Positions 35,245 through 47,927 are shown, counted from the first letter of the stretch. The stretch is DNA of 64,000 nt from Cymodocea nodosa (GCA_036874045.1 CM072343.1:10188001-10252000); one strand, 5' to 3'. Notes: a model not told the origin generated them from the sequence alone. Made by a program: numbers and translations.

Positions 35245-35774
35245 GGAAAACACGAACACAACTCAACGCGTTTAGTTAGGTTAACTTAACGAGTTAAACA
35301 TGTGCACCTCACGTGATACAATACAACATTCGTAACTTATAATTTCACCACGTGTATAACACTAACTTAACGAGTTCGTCTCTTCTTTTACTCACTAACT
35401 TAACGAGTTATCACGTGACCTATTTTAACCTTTAAGCCTCTAACTTAACGAGTTCTCACGTGACCTCTATACAAACAAAACTGTAACTTAACGGGTTGTC
35501 TAAACATGCACTGTTCATGATACAGAAGATATAACATTAAAACATATCATGTTTTTCAATAAAAACACACGTTAACTTAACGTTTAGCTAAATGAGAAAT
35601 TAATGCAATGAAACGACTAGATATTAACTTTAGATCCAATACAGACAAGTATTTATATCAGTAAGCTTTTTCTGTATTAATTGATGATTTTAATTTCTTT
35701 TCACAAGCAATAGTAATTGAGGAAATATGATTATTTTCATTCAGCACACATCATCAAAACAAAAATACTCAACA
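35245..35774 (-). repeat. Truncated 3' LTR of reverse copia-2
   Basis: Only the first 530 bases of an LTR of about 1.6 kb remain. The LTR start reads AAAAATACTCAACA at 35761-35774 (TGTTGAGTATTTTT on the minus strand). It aligns with 43795-44325 and is cut at about 35245 by the gypsy LTR and primer region. Confidence 0.82.
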
Positions 35775-36271
35775 ATCTCCCCCTTTTTGATGATGACAAA
35801 ATCATATTAAATCAATTATGAAATATGTTTAACTCAACAAAAGCACCTTCATTAGGTTAACTTTTAATTCAACAGACTTGTTTGTTGACTTAAGTTCACT
35901 TAAGCTTATTTCTATTGTTTGTGTAAATTTTACCTCTCAGAACTAAAACTCTCAAATGTCAATAATTATATAAGTATCAGTTTTCTAATTATCATCTGTC
36001 AGATTACAATAACCATTTAAATAGCATCTCCTTTTGTAATATATATATGCAATTAAGATCATAATCATCTTTTTATAATATTTCTCCCCCTTTTTGTCAT
36101 TAATCAAAAAGATAATTACAGAGAATATATATATGTATATAAAAGAATTACAACAACGATTTCTGTAAACAAGAATAATAATTGAACACATTTACAGAAA
36201 AATGTATTGTTCAATGAATCAAACAAGTAATACAAACATGACATTTTGTATTCAGAAACAAACAAAAATAG
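35775..36271 (-). other. 3' noncoding region with two purine tracts (reverse copia-2)
   Basis: ATCTCCCCCTTTTTGATGATG (35775 onward) borders the LTR. TTTCTCCCCCTTTTTGTCATT (about 36079) is the second tract. Otherwise the sequence is AT-rich with no gene. It matches 63453-63954. Confidence 0.7.
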
Positions 36272-38536
36272 TTATCGACCCCTCCTAAGTATATCACTTA
36301 TAGCATTACATATTTTATCTCCGAGATGCCTAATATCATTTCTGATGTCGTTAAGCACTGCATCTAAGTCAGGAGGTAGCTGGGTTTGCTGTTCTGCTTG
36401 AACTGAATAACTTTGTTGTTGTTGTATATGGTCTGTATCAGGTTGTTGTTGTTGTTGTCGTTGAGGTTTATGCATGGTCTGGAATTTTTGCAAATCTTTG
36501 ACACTAAATGCTCTCATGCCTTTAGTTTCAGAGGGCCAGTCGGATAAATTCAATTGGCTTGCAATGAGTCTACATACAGCATCACCATAAAATAACTTTG
36601 AACTCATATGCTGTAGTTGAGAAGTGAAAACATCAAACCAATTGATTTGAATTCTATTCAGCAAGCTATAAGTTGCATATAAACAACTTCTGCTGACTTC
36701 CATATTGTGTCCAACTCTCTGAAATAAATTTGCATGCAATATATTTGCAATAAACCTTGCCTCTGAATTCAAATTTTCCATTAATCTCATTTTAGAATAT
36801 ACATCTGGAATTTTTGATAAAGACTGAATGTTCCATTCCAGTTGTCTTATTATGTCAAATCTGTTGGTAACAACAACACCTTCATTCTTTAATCCTAAAA
36901 CTTCAAAAATTAACTCAAGAGACAATATAAACTCCTGTTCATTTATTTGAGTTTTCAGAAAATTTCCATTCTTGACCAGATTGCTATAAAAAGTTGTAAT
37001 AAGTTTTATGTATTGCTTCCATTTCGTTCCTACTGGCAAGAATTTAATGAGGCCTTGAAACTCAAACAAATCTCTTATTTCCATCAAATTTCTAAATTTT
37101 ATTGGACGAGCATGCAGAATCTGACATGTAATCAGATTATTGTATTTCTGCAATGCTTCTTCAGATCTAAAATGAATTGCATTACCTTGAATTTTTAATA
37201 TTGTACACAAAGAAGGTGATACCTGAAGCCGTGATTCAGAGTTTAATTCATCTTCAGGAACCTCTTCTTCAAAATGAATGTCATGTTGTTCCTCTTCCAA
37301 AATATTATCTTGAAGCTGCTTAGGTAAGCTTGATTCTTCAGCTTCAATAGTGTTAGGAACATTGTCAATATGCTCAACATTCATCTGTTCAGTCTCTATA
37401 GAATGTTCAGAGTACAATTTTTCCTCAAATTCTACAGCTGGTGTATCTGTCTGTAATTGTTCATTTTTTTCAACAGATATTTCCATTGATTCATGTTGTG
37501 AATTCTCAAACTCTACTTCTATAGATTCTGTAGAAGGCTGGTTAGCTTTTGGCTCTTCTGAAGTCTTAACATTTTCAATATCTGCTACTCCAGACAATTC
37601 AGCCTTTGAACTAGTTACTGCCTCAACATTGTCAATTATATCTGCAATAACTTGTTCAATGTCAGGTGTCTGATGCTCTGATTTGTCAATTTCTACATCA
37701 TCAGGACTTGTACTAATAGAAAAACTTGAGCTCATATTTGACTTGGATTTCTTCTCAAGTTTTCTATCAAGGGAAAATAAAGTCTCATTATCTTCATCAG
37801 TTTCAGTGTGTTCGGAATTGATGAGTTTATCAGATGCACAATAAGGTACAATGTCTAGACATACATTGTCCTTTGGAAATAAATTTTCATCTGATTTTCC
37901 TTTTTCAATAGACTTTGTTTCCTTAGACATAATTTTTCTGACTTTCCTTCTTCTATAACATTTTTGTTTCTCCTTTTCAAGTATTGCTGTTTTCTTTTCA
38001 AATTGCTCCATAAAAGTTTTCTGCTTTAATTCTTCTAAGGCACTTTCTATTGCAACGACCTTTCGAAGACTGTCAACTTTTGTTTTGTCTACAGCAATAT
38101 CTGATTCTACTTGTTTTGAATATAAAGGAGTAGGGATAGCTGATTCATGCTCTTCCTCAAATGCATGTAGTCTTGTACCGTTTATAGGAGTTTGAGGAGT
38201 TCTATTTGATGAACCTACACCTTTTTCCAAATATTTTGCATACTGTTCCAAAAATGCAATCTGAGCACATTTCATTCTGTATTCTCTATCATATTTACTT
38301 TGAATACCCATGTATGTAATACTTGTATCATTATGTTGAAGTTCTTGTCTAACTTCATCTAATATATCCTGAGAAAAGAAGTAATCTCTATAAAGTTCTT
38401 CTAACCTTTTGTCCACTCAAAATATTTTCTTGAACCAAGTACGTGGAACTTCATCATTCTCTATTTCTTTTCCTTTTGCATCTCTTCTGCTTTTGCCTTT
38501 TCCTCTGCTACGACCTTTGTAGAACTTGGAGACCAT
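36272..38536 (-). CDS. ORF3 of reverse copia-2, nearly intact (714-residue open frame)
   Basis: This is the best-preserved gene in the window: 36272-38416 is open for 714 residues. The true start is probably ATG at 38536, giving 754 codons with one TGA (38418-38420) that is CGA in the forward copy. Order: basic N-terminus (GKGKSRRDAKGKEIE); helical repeat (LEELYRDYFFSQDILDEV); Lys-rich coiled segment; long acidic, Ser/Glu-rich disordered region; conserved domain (EEALQKYNNLITCQILHARP, DLFEFQGLIKFLPVG, VLGLKNEGVVV, LFQRVGHNMEV, RIQINWFDVFTSQ, SSKLFYGDAV); Gln-rich stretch; C-terminal helix (LNDIRNDIRHLGDKI). No signal peptide or membrane segment is seen, so an envelope protein is doubtful. Homologues are ORF3 of copia-1 and of gypsy copies A and B. 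Function is unknown. Confidence 0.8.
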
Positions 38537-40129
38537 CGTCGTAGGTTGTAACAGCAACGAGCGGGAAAGATTTTCTTGACAAAGTTTACAAATAACCTAA
38601 GTCCCCGTGTAACAAGTGTTTAAATAGGGTTTTTAGGCATATAACTCAACGTGAAGAGAAGTCGGGTTTAGAAATAAAATAAATATTGTATAAAGCTTAT
38701 TCAATCAAAGTACCCGAAATAATCAAGTATAACTCGTTGAGTTAACCAACCTAACGAGTAAAACGCTGTCTAGAGGCAGTTTTACATGTTACCTTATCTA
38801 ACATAACATCTAGTTAGTACACTTAAAACAATTTTCGGATGCTTCCAACTGAAACCTTCCGAAAACAACACACATGCTAAACTTAACATTATCTTGAGAA
38901 CATTGTTAACTATTTGAACATTTTGTCCTTTGAATCTAAAATAGTTTATTTGTCTTTTTAAATTATTTCATCAAGATTTTAAGAGGACATTAATTCAGAT
39001 TAACTAAGATTTGTATTTTAAATTATATTAATCTATTTTTGACATTTTTAATGCTCCCCCTACAAATATACTTCAAATATATTCAATCAAAATACAAAAT
39101 ATACTTGTAGTGACAATAGATGTTAAGTATAACTATACTTTTACATTTTCTTTTCAGAGACTTCCGTTATCCTAACATCATCAAAAATGATTTCCAGAAT
39201 CAATTCCTACTATATATGAATCAAAACACAACTTTGAACTCAATTCGATTAATTCAAGGAGAATAAAAGAATGTATCTCAAATAAACATTTTCAAAAGTA
39301 CTAATGTTGATTCAATAAATCAGTAGTCATCTTGGTATAAACTATATGCGATTCAAAGATATCTGTAATTAATGAAACAACTTTTTCTTTTCAAAACAAT
39401 AAATATTGATAATTTTCTTTAAAAGTTAGTTTGAAAAGCTTGAATCATACAAGAGCTTTCTAATGTACCCGTGTAATGAGCTTTCAGTCAACAATCTCAG
39501 ATCTGATCAGGACCTTAGGTTGCCAGATTTAAAGAATCCTTTTTCAGAACAACAATCCTTACATACCTATCTGCTCAAGTACAAAAGGCTCGTGATCAAA
39601 CTGATCAATAAACTCTCAAAGATTTTTACTTTGTAAGCACTTTTCATTTTAAGCACAATATATATGTATTCCATTAATACTGATGCAATAAAACACAAAT
39701 CTCATACAATTTTTACTTCTATGATTGTACTGAGAATATGAATCAATTTCAATAAGCTTATACTTTTGATTAACAACTTAAGATGAGTTACATATAACTT
39801 ATTTTACAAGTTTAATCAATTAAGTCAAATTTATGCATGATCATATGCATTTTCCTTGATTCAAAGAAAACATTTAATCAAAATTTCAGAATGTTAGAAG
39901 TATTTAATGTTTTTCATTTACACTTCCACTTAAAATCGTAAAAACTATTAAAATTGATAAACTACTTAAAATCAATAAGATACTACTATGATTTTACAAT
40001 AAATACATAGTATCTTAAGCAGCAGTTTAGATATTACTTTAGATATTTATAATAAGTATATAATATCTATGAGGTGAACAACATCATCAATAATATTTAT
40101 CTTTTTTATGTGGAGTTTAAGCATTTTAC
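38537..40129 (-). other. pol-ORF3 spacer of reverse copia-2
   Basis: This holds no gene. It is the minus-strand match of 59597-61181. It contains a purine tract (CTCCCCCT, 39054-39061), palindromes upstream of ORF3 (AACTCGTTGAGTTA with CCTAACGAGT, about 38727-38760), and the segment shared with gypsy 3' noncoding DNA (for example TACAAAAGGCTCGTGATCA at about 39580). Confidence 0.65.
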
Positions 40130-40237
40130 ACATCACATAGCCTACAAATACCTAAATTTAATCTAATGTTTTACAAAGACTTCTTGATTAATTAAACCAT
40201 TTAGAAATGCACTTTTTACATCCATTTTGATGTTGTT
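40130..40237 (-). pseudogene. pol: pol deletion scar of reverse copia-2
   Basis: Just after the gag end, the protease start (SKW) is joined at AAATGGAT to an RT fragment reading MDVKSAFLNGLINQEVF. That is joined at an AAAACA/AACATTAG overlap to the pol tail (RLNLGICR). The pieces match about 56515, 58397-58456 and 59558 of the forward copy, so about 1.9 kb and 1.1 kb have gone. The short shared words suggest microhomology-mediated deletion or template switching. Confidence 0.8.
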
Positions 40238-42512
40238 TCCTCCTACAACACAAACTAAGAAAAAAATTTTCTTGGTACCCAATGTTGTTGAGGACCAAGT
40301 TCATTAAACGCATATTTCTTCTTTTTGTTTAAAAATAGTTTAACATTATCATTTATATTCTTATTAGTTGTAAGTACTATTGATTTATCATTAGCTTCAT
40401 ACTCACATATAGCATTATTGCTTTTGCAATCATTCTTTTTGTTTTCAGATGTAGTATAATCAAGACCAAATATATTTTTATCAGATGTTAATTTATTTTG
40501 GTCCTGCTTATAAATTTCTATAAGTTCATACCAAGATTTTGTACTTGTATTAACACTTTCCGTACATACAAAATCTTTTTCTACACAAGAATTTTTTGTT
40601 TTATCACATGCAGAATTAGTAATTGGTCTAATACTAGTGTATTGAATTACATGCTCAGGTTTCTGAATTTTCAGTTTACTACAATTGTCTGAAATTTTAG
40701 AAACATTAGAAACTGAATTTCCAGAATAAGAAACAAGATTTTTAGAAACATTTATAGTCATGTTAGAAGTACAATTTGACAAATCACATTGATTTATATT
40801 ATTACTGCATGATTCATCCTTTGAAGTACCTACTTCTACATATTTATTACCTTGTTTCATAATAAAAGGAATTTTAGTCTTAGATTTACTTGAACTGCAA
40901 CTAATAAATCCTTTATTGGCTTGAGATTCAGGATATTCAGGATAATCAAATCCTAAGCCAAATTTATAAGACACTGTAGGGGTACTAGTTGGTTTGTCTA
41001 ACTTAGTTTGACTTAAATTCCATTTCTCAATGGTAGAATTTAAATCTTGCCCTCTTAGTTTTAATTTTTCTATCTCTAATTCAAGTTCATGTATATTGTT
41101 TCTCAACATTTCATTTTCAGATTCTATCTTTAATTTTTCAGCATTTATATTCTGTATTTTTTCATGCAAGATACATTAATTAAATCTAAATTTTTGCAAA
41201 TCTCTAGCATGATTTTCATTATCACATTTAAACTTTTCTAAAGTAGTAGACAGGAAACAATTTTCTTCTTCCATAATGGATGAAGATTTTCTAATATTCT
41301 TATTTTCCAGTTTACATACTTTAAGTTTTTGTAATAATGCATGATAAGCACATAATAATTCATCAAAGTTGAAATCTGAATGACTTTCAGGATCAGATAT
41401 TACCTCAGATTCATCTGCCATGAAGCACACATGAGCAATGTCTTCTAACTCTTGTTCTCCTTCTGAATGTGAAGATTTTGATGCTGAATCCTCAGATTCA
41501 GACTCTTCAGACGTGTCATCCCAAGTGACCTTCAAAGCCTTTTTCTTGTAAAACTTTTTCTGAGTTTTCTGAGCCGTCTTCTTCTGATTTGTCCTACTTT
41601 GCTTTTCATTTTTCCTCATAGGACAATCTGGAGAAAGATGTCCAGGTTTCTTACAGTTGTAACATACATACTTTCTGGATGAAGAATTCTTGTCATTCAA
41701 TGATTTTGACGTTTAGGGTTTATCATTTTTGTTCCTTTGCTGTTTCCTAGCTTTCCATGCTTTCTTGAATTTCCTAGTCAGCAAAATCAAATCCTCGTCA
41801 GAATCAGTAGATATATCAGAATCTGAATTAATTTCGAAGGCTATTTCTTTCTTCATTTTTAGTTTGTTGTGACTTAGTGATTCATTTAATTGAACTTCAT
41901 AAGCTGTTAAATTTCCTATAAGTTCATTCATAGTATAAACATTTAAATCTCGTGATTCCTCAATTGATGTTACTTTCTGAGACCATTTAAAACTTAGGGA
42001 TCTGAGAATTTTCCTCACCAAATCTTTCTGTTCAAAATTCTTTCCTAAACATTTTAAAGAGTTTATGATATCAAGAAATCTGGAAAACATCTCAGAAATA
42101 TTTTCGTCTTCATGCATCTTAAAGAGTTCATACTTATGAATCAACATGTTTATTTTAGTCTCTTTAACTTGAGAAGTACTTTCATGTGAAACTTCTAATG
42201 CATGCCACACCTGATAAGCAGATTTATATGCTGACACTTTACTAAACTGTTCATAACTCAATGCATAGAATAAAATATTTAAACCCTTAGCATTCAGAGT
42301 TTCATTTTCTTTTTCATTAATTGCCAAGTATTATAAGGGGTAGTTAACAGAGTATATGGTTTAGAAATCATGAACCACAACTTATGATCTATACTTTGAA
42401 GAAAAACAGTCATCCTATATTTCCAATATTCAAAATGTATTCCATCAAATAAAGGAGGACGATTAAGATTTTGACCTTCATATAAAGAAAAATTACCATT
42501 TCCAGTAGCCAT
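40238..42512 (-). pseudogene. gag: Copia-2 gag (reverse copy), broken
   Basis: ATG 42512 opens MATGNGNFSLYEGQNLNRPP. The UBN2-like core follows (FEYWKYRMTVFLQSID, KGLNILFYALSYEQFSKV, FSRFLDIINSLKCLG), then the knuckle CYNCKKPGHLSPDC (about 41670-41629), KKALKVTWDD, a coiled-coil (ENEMLRNNIHELELEIEKL), and the end GPQQHWVPRKFFS with TAG near 40255. Breaks relative to the forward copy are a one-base loss near 42320, TAA at about 41714 (serine in the forward copy) and TAA near 41176 (glutamate there). The TAG at the gag end is at the same codon as TAA in the forward copy. Confidence 0.87.
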
Positions 42513-42698
42513 TTTACCTTAGACTTTTCAACCTATTTGATTTTAAACAGTCTAAAAACTTTAAAACAATTTGAGCCTTAAATCAAGAAAGTTAAACGTA
42601 TGCTCAGATATTAATTTCTGTTTAAAAACAAGGAAGGTAGAATAAGCAATGATATTAAATAAGTTGGTATCGATTTTATATCAAAGATTATTAACAAC

Positions 42699-42710
42699 GC
42701 TCTGATACCA
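42699..42710 (-). promoter_or_regulatory. Primer-binding site of reverse copia-2
   Basis: GCTCTGATACCA on the plus strand reads TGGTATCAGAGC on the minus strand, a perfect initiator-tRNA-Met primer site two bases inside the LTR. Confidence 0.92.
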
Positions 42711-42712
42711 CT

Positions 42713-44325
42713 TGTAGGATCGTATGGCTGCACAAGAGGGGGGTGAATTGTGTATCTTTAATATTTTCTGAAATATAATTGAAACTTTAAAACTCAAAAA
42801 CAAGTCGAGACATTGTTTTCATAAAATCATTTTTATTCAAGGTTTCAATTACAATATACAATTCAATTCTCCTCAGAAATTGTAGATGCAATTATATTTC
42901 GATACCATGTATCATCTACACAATTTCATAACTACATATAGAGAAAACTAATTTGCGGAATTTAAAACTTTTCTCCTTGTTTGAGATCTTTCTTCTTCTT
43001 CTTTTTCTTCTTCAGCAATTCTTCAGTGACGAATATCTTGTCTTTTCATGCTTCACCGAATTTGCTTTCTTCTGATACTTCAAATCTTCAGTGACGAAAA
43101 TCTTACATTTTTATGCTTCACTAAACTTTCTTCCACTTGAGAGATTTTCCCTGAGAAGGTGTTTTTGATCACTGAAAAAGATTTTTCTTTTGGTGTGCAA
43201 GGATGGTTTGATCCTTGAAAAGATTTTTCGTTTTGTGTGCAAGGATAAATTGATCAACGAGAATTCTATGCCTTTAATATTGTATCTTCATTTCATGCAT
43301 ATCCTTCACGTTTAACCACTACCAGTTTTCCACTTCTCCACGACTTTTCTTTTTCCTTCATCGAAACACACACGTTCTAACCCACGTTTATATTTCAAAT
43401 TTTCTTTAATCATCAGTCTTGGATCTCTGAAAAATTTCCTGCAAAATAAACTTTCTCGTCCAAAAGTTTTTCAGCAGTGTAATAAGAAGTCGTTACTTTA
43501 ATGTTAACTAAACGAGTAACACAAGTATATATATAACTTAATGTTTCTAACTTAACGAGTTCCTCATGTGCCATTTCACGTGACAAGTATTGTAGTTAAC
43601 TCAACGAACTAAGTCTGTGGTGTTATGCTATCTCAACGAACCATCTTCGTTGTGTTATGATAACTCAACGAACCATTTCCGTTGTGTTATGATAACTCAA
43701 TGAGCTAGTAATAAACAAATGTTTTTATAATAAGAATTTTACCACGTGCAAAAATAACAACTTAAGATTATAACGCTAACCTAACGCGTTGCCTTAGTGT
43801 CCAATATAGCAACTCAACGCATTTAGTTCTGTTAACTTAACGAGTTAAACATGTGCACCTCACGTGATACAATACAACATTCGTAACTTATAATTTCACT
43901 ACGTGTATAACACTAACTTAACGAGTTCGTCTCTTCTTTTACTCACTAACTTAACGAGTTATCACGTGACCTATTTTAACCTTTAAGCCTCTAACTTAAT
44001 GAGTTCTCACGTGACCTCTATACAAACAAAACTGTAACTTAACGAGTTGTCTAAACGTGCACTGTTCATGATACAGAAGATATAACATTAAAGCATATCA
44101 TGCTTTTCAATAAAAACACACGTTAACTTAACGTTTAGCTAAATGAGAAATTAATGCAACGAAACGACTAGATATTAACTTCAGATCCAATATAGACAAG
44201 TATTTATATCAGTAAGCTTTTTCTGTATTAATTGATGATTTTAATTTCTTTTCACAAGCAATAGTAATTGAGGAAATATGATTATTTTCATTCAGCACAC
44301 ATCATCAAAACAAAAATACACAACA
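42713..44325 (-). repeat. 5' LTR of reverse copia-2 (1613 bp)
   Basis: The minus strand runs TGTTGTGTATTTTTG (44325) to GATCCTACA (42713). Five CACGTG boxes are at 43577, 43743, 43861, 43963 and 44008, interleaved with TAACTTAACGAGTT repeats. The LTR also shows the 65-bp-type repeats (about 43015-43135). Confidence 0.88.
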
Positions 44326-45746
44326 TATATAATCAACAACATACACAGTTACAAATAGAATATGATACTACCAATGTCTCACATATACAAATTTCAGATA
44401 TACAGGATGATTCTATTCCACAAACAGATATAGAACATTCTTTCATACAGAGACAGTTAAATAGATCAAATATAGATATACATGTTGCTGATATACAGAT
44501 TGCTATAGAGTCTGTTGTTACTGAAATGTTTCCAGAAGAACAAACAGAAGAAATTCAGCAAATTATTGATACGACAATAACAGATATTTCAGACATTTAT
44601 ACAAGTTTTGATGGCAATTCCACCAGTTCTGAAAGATCTAAAAATATAGATGCTGCTGATAATATTGAAACAAGTCCCAGATTAGAACATCATGACAGGA
44701 AAATACCTAATTTTGAACAGAGTTTAGATGAAAATGCACTATTATGGTTCAGAAATAGTTCCTATTGTGACAAATTTCAGACATATAAAACTTTTACAGT
44801 TTTATATTCAAGACCAGTTAAGTTTGAAGGGATGGCACACATATGAGAACTATTTGAATTTCAAGGCTTGTTGACTCTACTTCTACAATAGCTAGGCCAT
44901 CTTGCTATACCCGAACTTATCAGTTGTTTTTACTCAAACTTAATAGTGGAAGAAGGTATTCCTGTTTCTAATATACAAGACAATGACATATATTTAACTC
45001 CAGATTTACTTTATCAGGTACTTGGTCTGAAAAATGAAGGAGTTAAATTATTAGAAAGAAAACAGGTTTATCGAATGGGATGAGACATTACAAGTTTAGC
45101 CAAAGATCCAACTGCCAACAAACCATTGAGATTACTAAATGACTTAAATGGCCAAGCATGTTTTATTGCAAAAATATTGCATGCTACATTGTTTCAGAGG
45201 TTTGGTCATGGGGCAGAAGTTGGTAGATGTTGTCTGTATGTTACATACGCATTAATAAACCATATACAGGTGAACTGGTATGATATTTTTGTTTCTCATA
45301 TCTTACATTTGTAGAGTAAATTATTTTATGGTGATACAATTTTGAGAATTGTGGCAAGTCAAACAGATATTACACCTTGGCCACAGAAAAGATTAAAGTC
45401 AAGATCTTTCTCTGCAAAGGAACTCCAAAAATACCAGGAAGCAGATACACCTATCCTCCGACAACAACAACAACAGGATCGGCAAACACAGTCACAGCCA
45501 CAACAGCAACAATCCACACAATTTACAGAAACACAACATATAGATATACAACAAGATATACATACAGAAATACATACAGGTATAGATACAGACATACATA
45601 CTGAATTCTTACAGCAACCATCACAAGGTTCTCAAAATGATTTAGATCAAGCATTACTTGATCAGATAAACAGAGTTAGTACAGAAATTGCAAACAAAAT
45701 TTCAAATACTCTGATTGATATTTTTCGAAGACAAAGAGGCTTGTGA
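44326..45746 (+). pseudogene. Copia-1 ORF3, C-terminal part
   Basis: This continues the gene cut at 25384. Acidic disordered sequence (PQTDIEHSFIQRQLNRSNID) leads to the conserved domain: VLYSRPVKFEGMAHI, ELFEFQGLLTLLL, YQVLGLKNEGVKLLE, LLNDLNGQACFIAKILHATL, LFQRFGHGAEV, HIQVNWYDIFVSH and KLFYGDTILRIVASQ. A Gln/Thr-rich tail with repeated HIDIQQDIHTEIHTGIDTD and a terminal helix follow. Stops at 44844, 44887, 45081 and 45312 break it. It ends at TGA 45744-45746. It is more like copia-2 ORF3 than gypsy ORF3, but all three clearly share the domain. Confidence 0.8.
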
Positions 45747-46072
45747 TTATACAAATTATGTATTACATGATTTATTTTTTGTAATTTGTAACCAAAACTA
45801 TTATGTAAACTGTTTACTGATTTTAATGTTACGTGATTATTTTTCATAGTTTATGATATTAAACAGTTTATGCTTAATCCATAAATCCTATGTATGTTTG
45901 GAACTATCGTTTTGATTAATATATACTTAGTAAGATTTCCTTCCTTACATTTAACTTGCTTAACTTCCTAAAGGAGGAGAAAATAGTTTGTTTACTTTTT
46001 TATAATGCCAAAAAGGGGGAGATATAAATTATGTGACTTATTAGGTTTTGACATCATCAAAAAGGGGGAGAT
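45747..46072 (+). other. Copia-1 3' noncoding region with two polypurine tracts
   Basis: No gene is visible. CCAAAAAGGGGGAGATATA (about 46008) and TCAAAAAGGGGGAGAT (46057-46072) are near-identical purine tracts. The second borders the LTR. Confidence 0.78.
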
Positions 46073-47284
46073 TGTTAGGTATTTAATTTTGATGATATAT
46101 GCTTTATTATCGTATTTAAATAAGTCTACATAATATTCTCTAAGTATATTTCTCTAAGTATAATAGTTAACAGATTATCGAAAAGTTTTATTTTTGTTGG
46201 ATAAATTAAAGATTTCCGAAGAGTTAGATTTGTAATAGTTAAACTTTCGGATAGTTAACGTTTCATTTTTTTTCAAATACTTTATGTTAAAAACTCGTAT
46301 AGTTAAGGTTATCTGCTCGTGTGTTTTTAATGTTTTAAGTTGTCACGTGTTTTCCATGTGTGTTTGGTAATGAAAAATCAAATAGTTAGATAACTGTTCG
46401 AGTTTTTATATGCATGGATAGATAACTGTTTGATTTTATAAAAGGACTAATGAATAGACAAGTTTCTTTGTTTAGTCACGTGTTTTGCAGGTGCAAAAAC
46501 TCGAAGAGTTAAAAGATAAGTGTTCGAGTTTTTACAGGACTTAAAGGATAAATGTTTGACTAAATCGAAGACTTAGAAGATATTCTACAAGACTCCAAGA
46601 AGATAAAATTTCGGTGAATCTACAAAGTGGAGATCGTGGAAATTCAAAATGTTAGTGGAGAAAATGGAAATTAAAATAGAAAGTAATTTGGATTAAAGAG
46701 AAAATTAGTACGTGGATTATGGATTGTGGATCAAGTGGATGAATATGCTGAAGGTGAAAGACAATAGAGTTCGACTACAAATAGAGAGTACGAGCTACAT
46801 TACAACAGAGGATCCCAATCTCAAAAACCAAGTCTGAATATTCAATCCGGATCCCTAATTGAAAAGTTAAGTTTAAATATTCATATTCTGAAAAATTCTC
46901 CAACATCAGAAAAGTTCGAAATTCCAAGTAATTTCAGAAAAGGAGCTGCAAACGTAAGAAGTCTGGAAATTCGACAACTGGAGAAGAAGAGATACAGAAG
47001 CTGAGCAAAGAGAAAGAAAGAAGCTGTGTGCATAAAGATTAGGTTATGTAAAATTCAAAATTACTTTTGAATAAGAGCTTTGTTTTCCTATTTGAATTGT
47101 ATATCGAACATTACTGTATCAAAACCGTCAAGAAGGGAATTGAGCTGAAAAGATATTGTAAATTCTGTCTTGAAATAAAAGAATAGAATTTCATTTACGA
47201 GTGTTTTATGCTCTTATTTGATCCGCTAGTATTTAATTACTAGGCACAATTCACCCCCTCTCTTGTGATACAGACGATCCTACA
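46073..47284 (+). repeat. 3' LTR of copia-1 (1212 bp)
   Basis: TGTTAGG...GATCCTACA. Differences from the 5' LTR include one instead of two 32-bp units (about 46235) and a short repeat of TTCTCTAAGTATA at about 46137-46160, plus scattered substitutions, so the insertion is not recent. Confidence 0.88.
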
Positions 47285-47643
47285 ACTAAAGAATTGAAGA
47301 ATTATAAGAAAGCAAACTTGATGAAGCAAAGAAAGTTAGATATTAGTCATTGAAGATTTGCAGAAGAAGAAAAATCTCAAACAGGGAGAAATGTTTTAAA
47401 TTCCACAAATTTGTTTTCTCTATTTGTAGTTATGAAATCAATTAGATGAAACATGGTATCGTTATTTCATTGCATCTATAATTTCTAAGGAGAATTGAAT
47501 TGTATATTGTAATTGAAACCTTGAATAAAATGATTTAATTAAAACTATGTCTTGACTTGTTTTTAATTTTGAAGTTTCAATTAAAATTGAAAATATTGAA
47601 AAACACAATTCTCCCCCCTCTTATGTAGCCATACGATCCTACA
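47285..47643 (+). repeat. Right half of the copia-2 LTR split by copia-1
   Basis: It starts with the ACTAA duplication and AGAATTGAAGAA, matching 16296 onward, and ends CCATACGATCCTACA (47643), a normal copia-2 LTR end. Confidence 0.82.
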
Positions 47644-47895
47644 CATTATATGCATATTTAACTCATAGTTCATTTCCTGTTATGCAAAAATTAAATTTTA
47701 CTTTTTAGTATGTAGATATATTGAGACATTATCAAATCTTCGTACATTTAACCACATCATTTATAAAATTTTTTAAAAACTTGTTTTGCAAAGCTTTATA
47801 CAAATATATATACAAAATTTATCTTCAATACAATTCTAAATTAAATCATTCATTCACAAGCATATAAATTCAGAAACATATTGATTTTCAAACAC

Positions 47896-47927
<32 letters not shown>

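Larger units (their letters stand above)
35245..44325 (-). mobile_element. Reverse copia-2 element lacking pol (gag plus ORF3 only)
   Basis: On the minus strand: 5' LTR 44325-42713, primer site 42710-42699, gag 42512 to about 40238, a pol scar of about 100 bases (40237-40130), spacer, ORF3 38536-36272, 3' noncoding, purine tract and a truncated 3' LTR 35774-35245. The forward element at 52352 supplies the full plan for comparison. It sits in copia-1 ORF3. Its 3' LTR is cut by the gypsy B junction. Confidence 0.85.
17430..47284 (+). mobile_element. Copia-1, Sirevirus-like Ty1/copia element, interrupted by nested insertions
   Basis: LTRs at 17430-18662 and 46073-47284 share start TGTTAGGTATTTAATTTTGATG and end CTACA or TTACA, and they are flanked by ACTAA duplications. 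The internal parts are primer site (18665), gag (18763-20745), pol (to 23649), ORF3 N-part (24603-25384) and ORF3 C-part (44326-45746). 25385-44325 is foreign: gypsy copy B plus reverse copia-2. Without the insert the element is about 10.9 kb. Confidence 0.88.

Noticed and set aside
36947..37673. Plus-strand frames of 83 and 107 residues opposite the reverse ORF3
   Set aside because: They are antisense shadows of the 714-residue ORF3. The same shadow appears opposite the forward copy at 62048-62371.
36272..38536. Calling ORF3 an envelope gene
   Set aside because: Position fits the envelope-like label, but I see no signal peptide, cleavage site or membrane anchor. I therefore call it ORF3 of unknown function.
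45359..45604. Cysteine-rich and Thr/Tyr-rich frames at the Gln-rich tail of copia-1 ORF3
   Set aside because: They are alternative frames of CAA/CAG-rich DNA, not genes.
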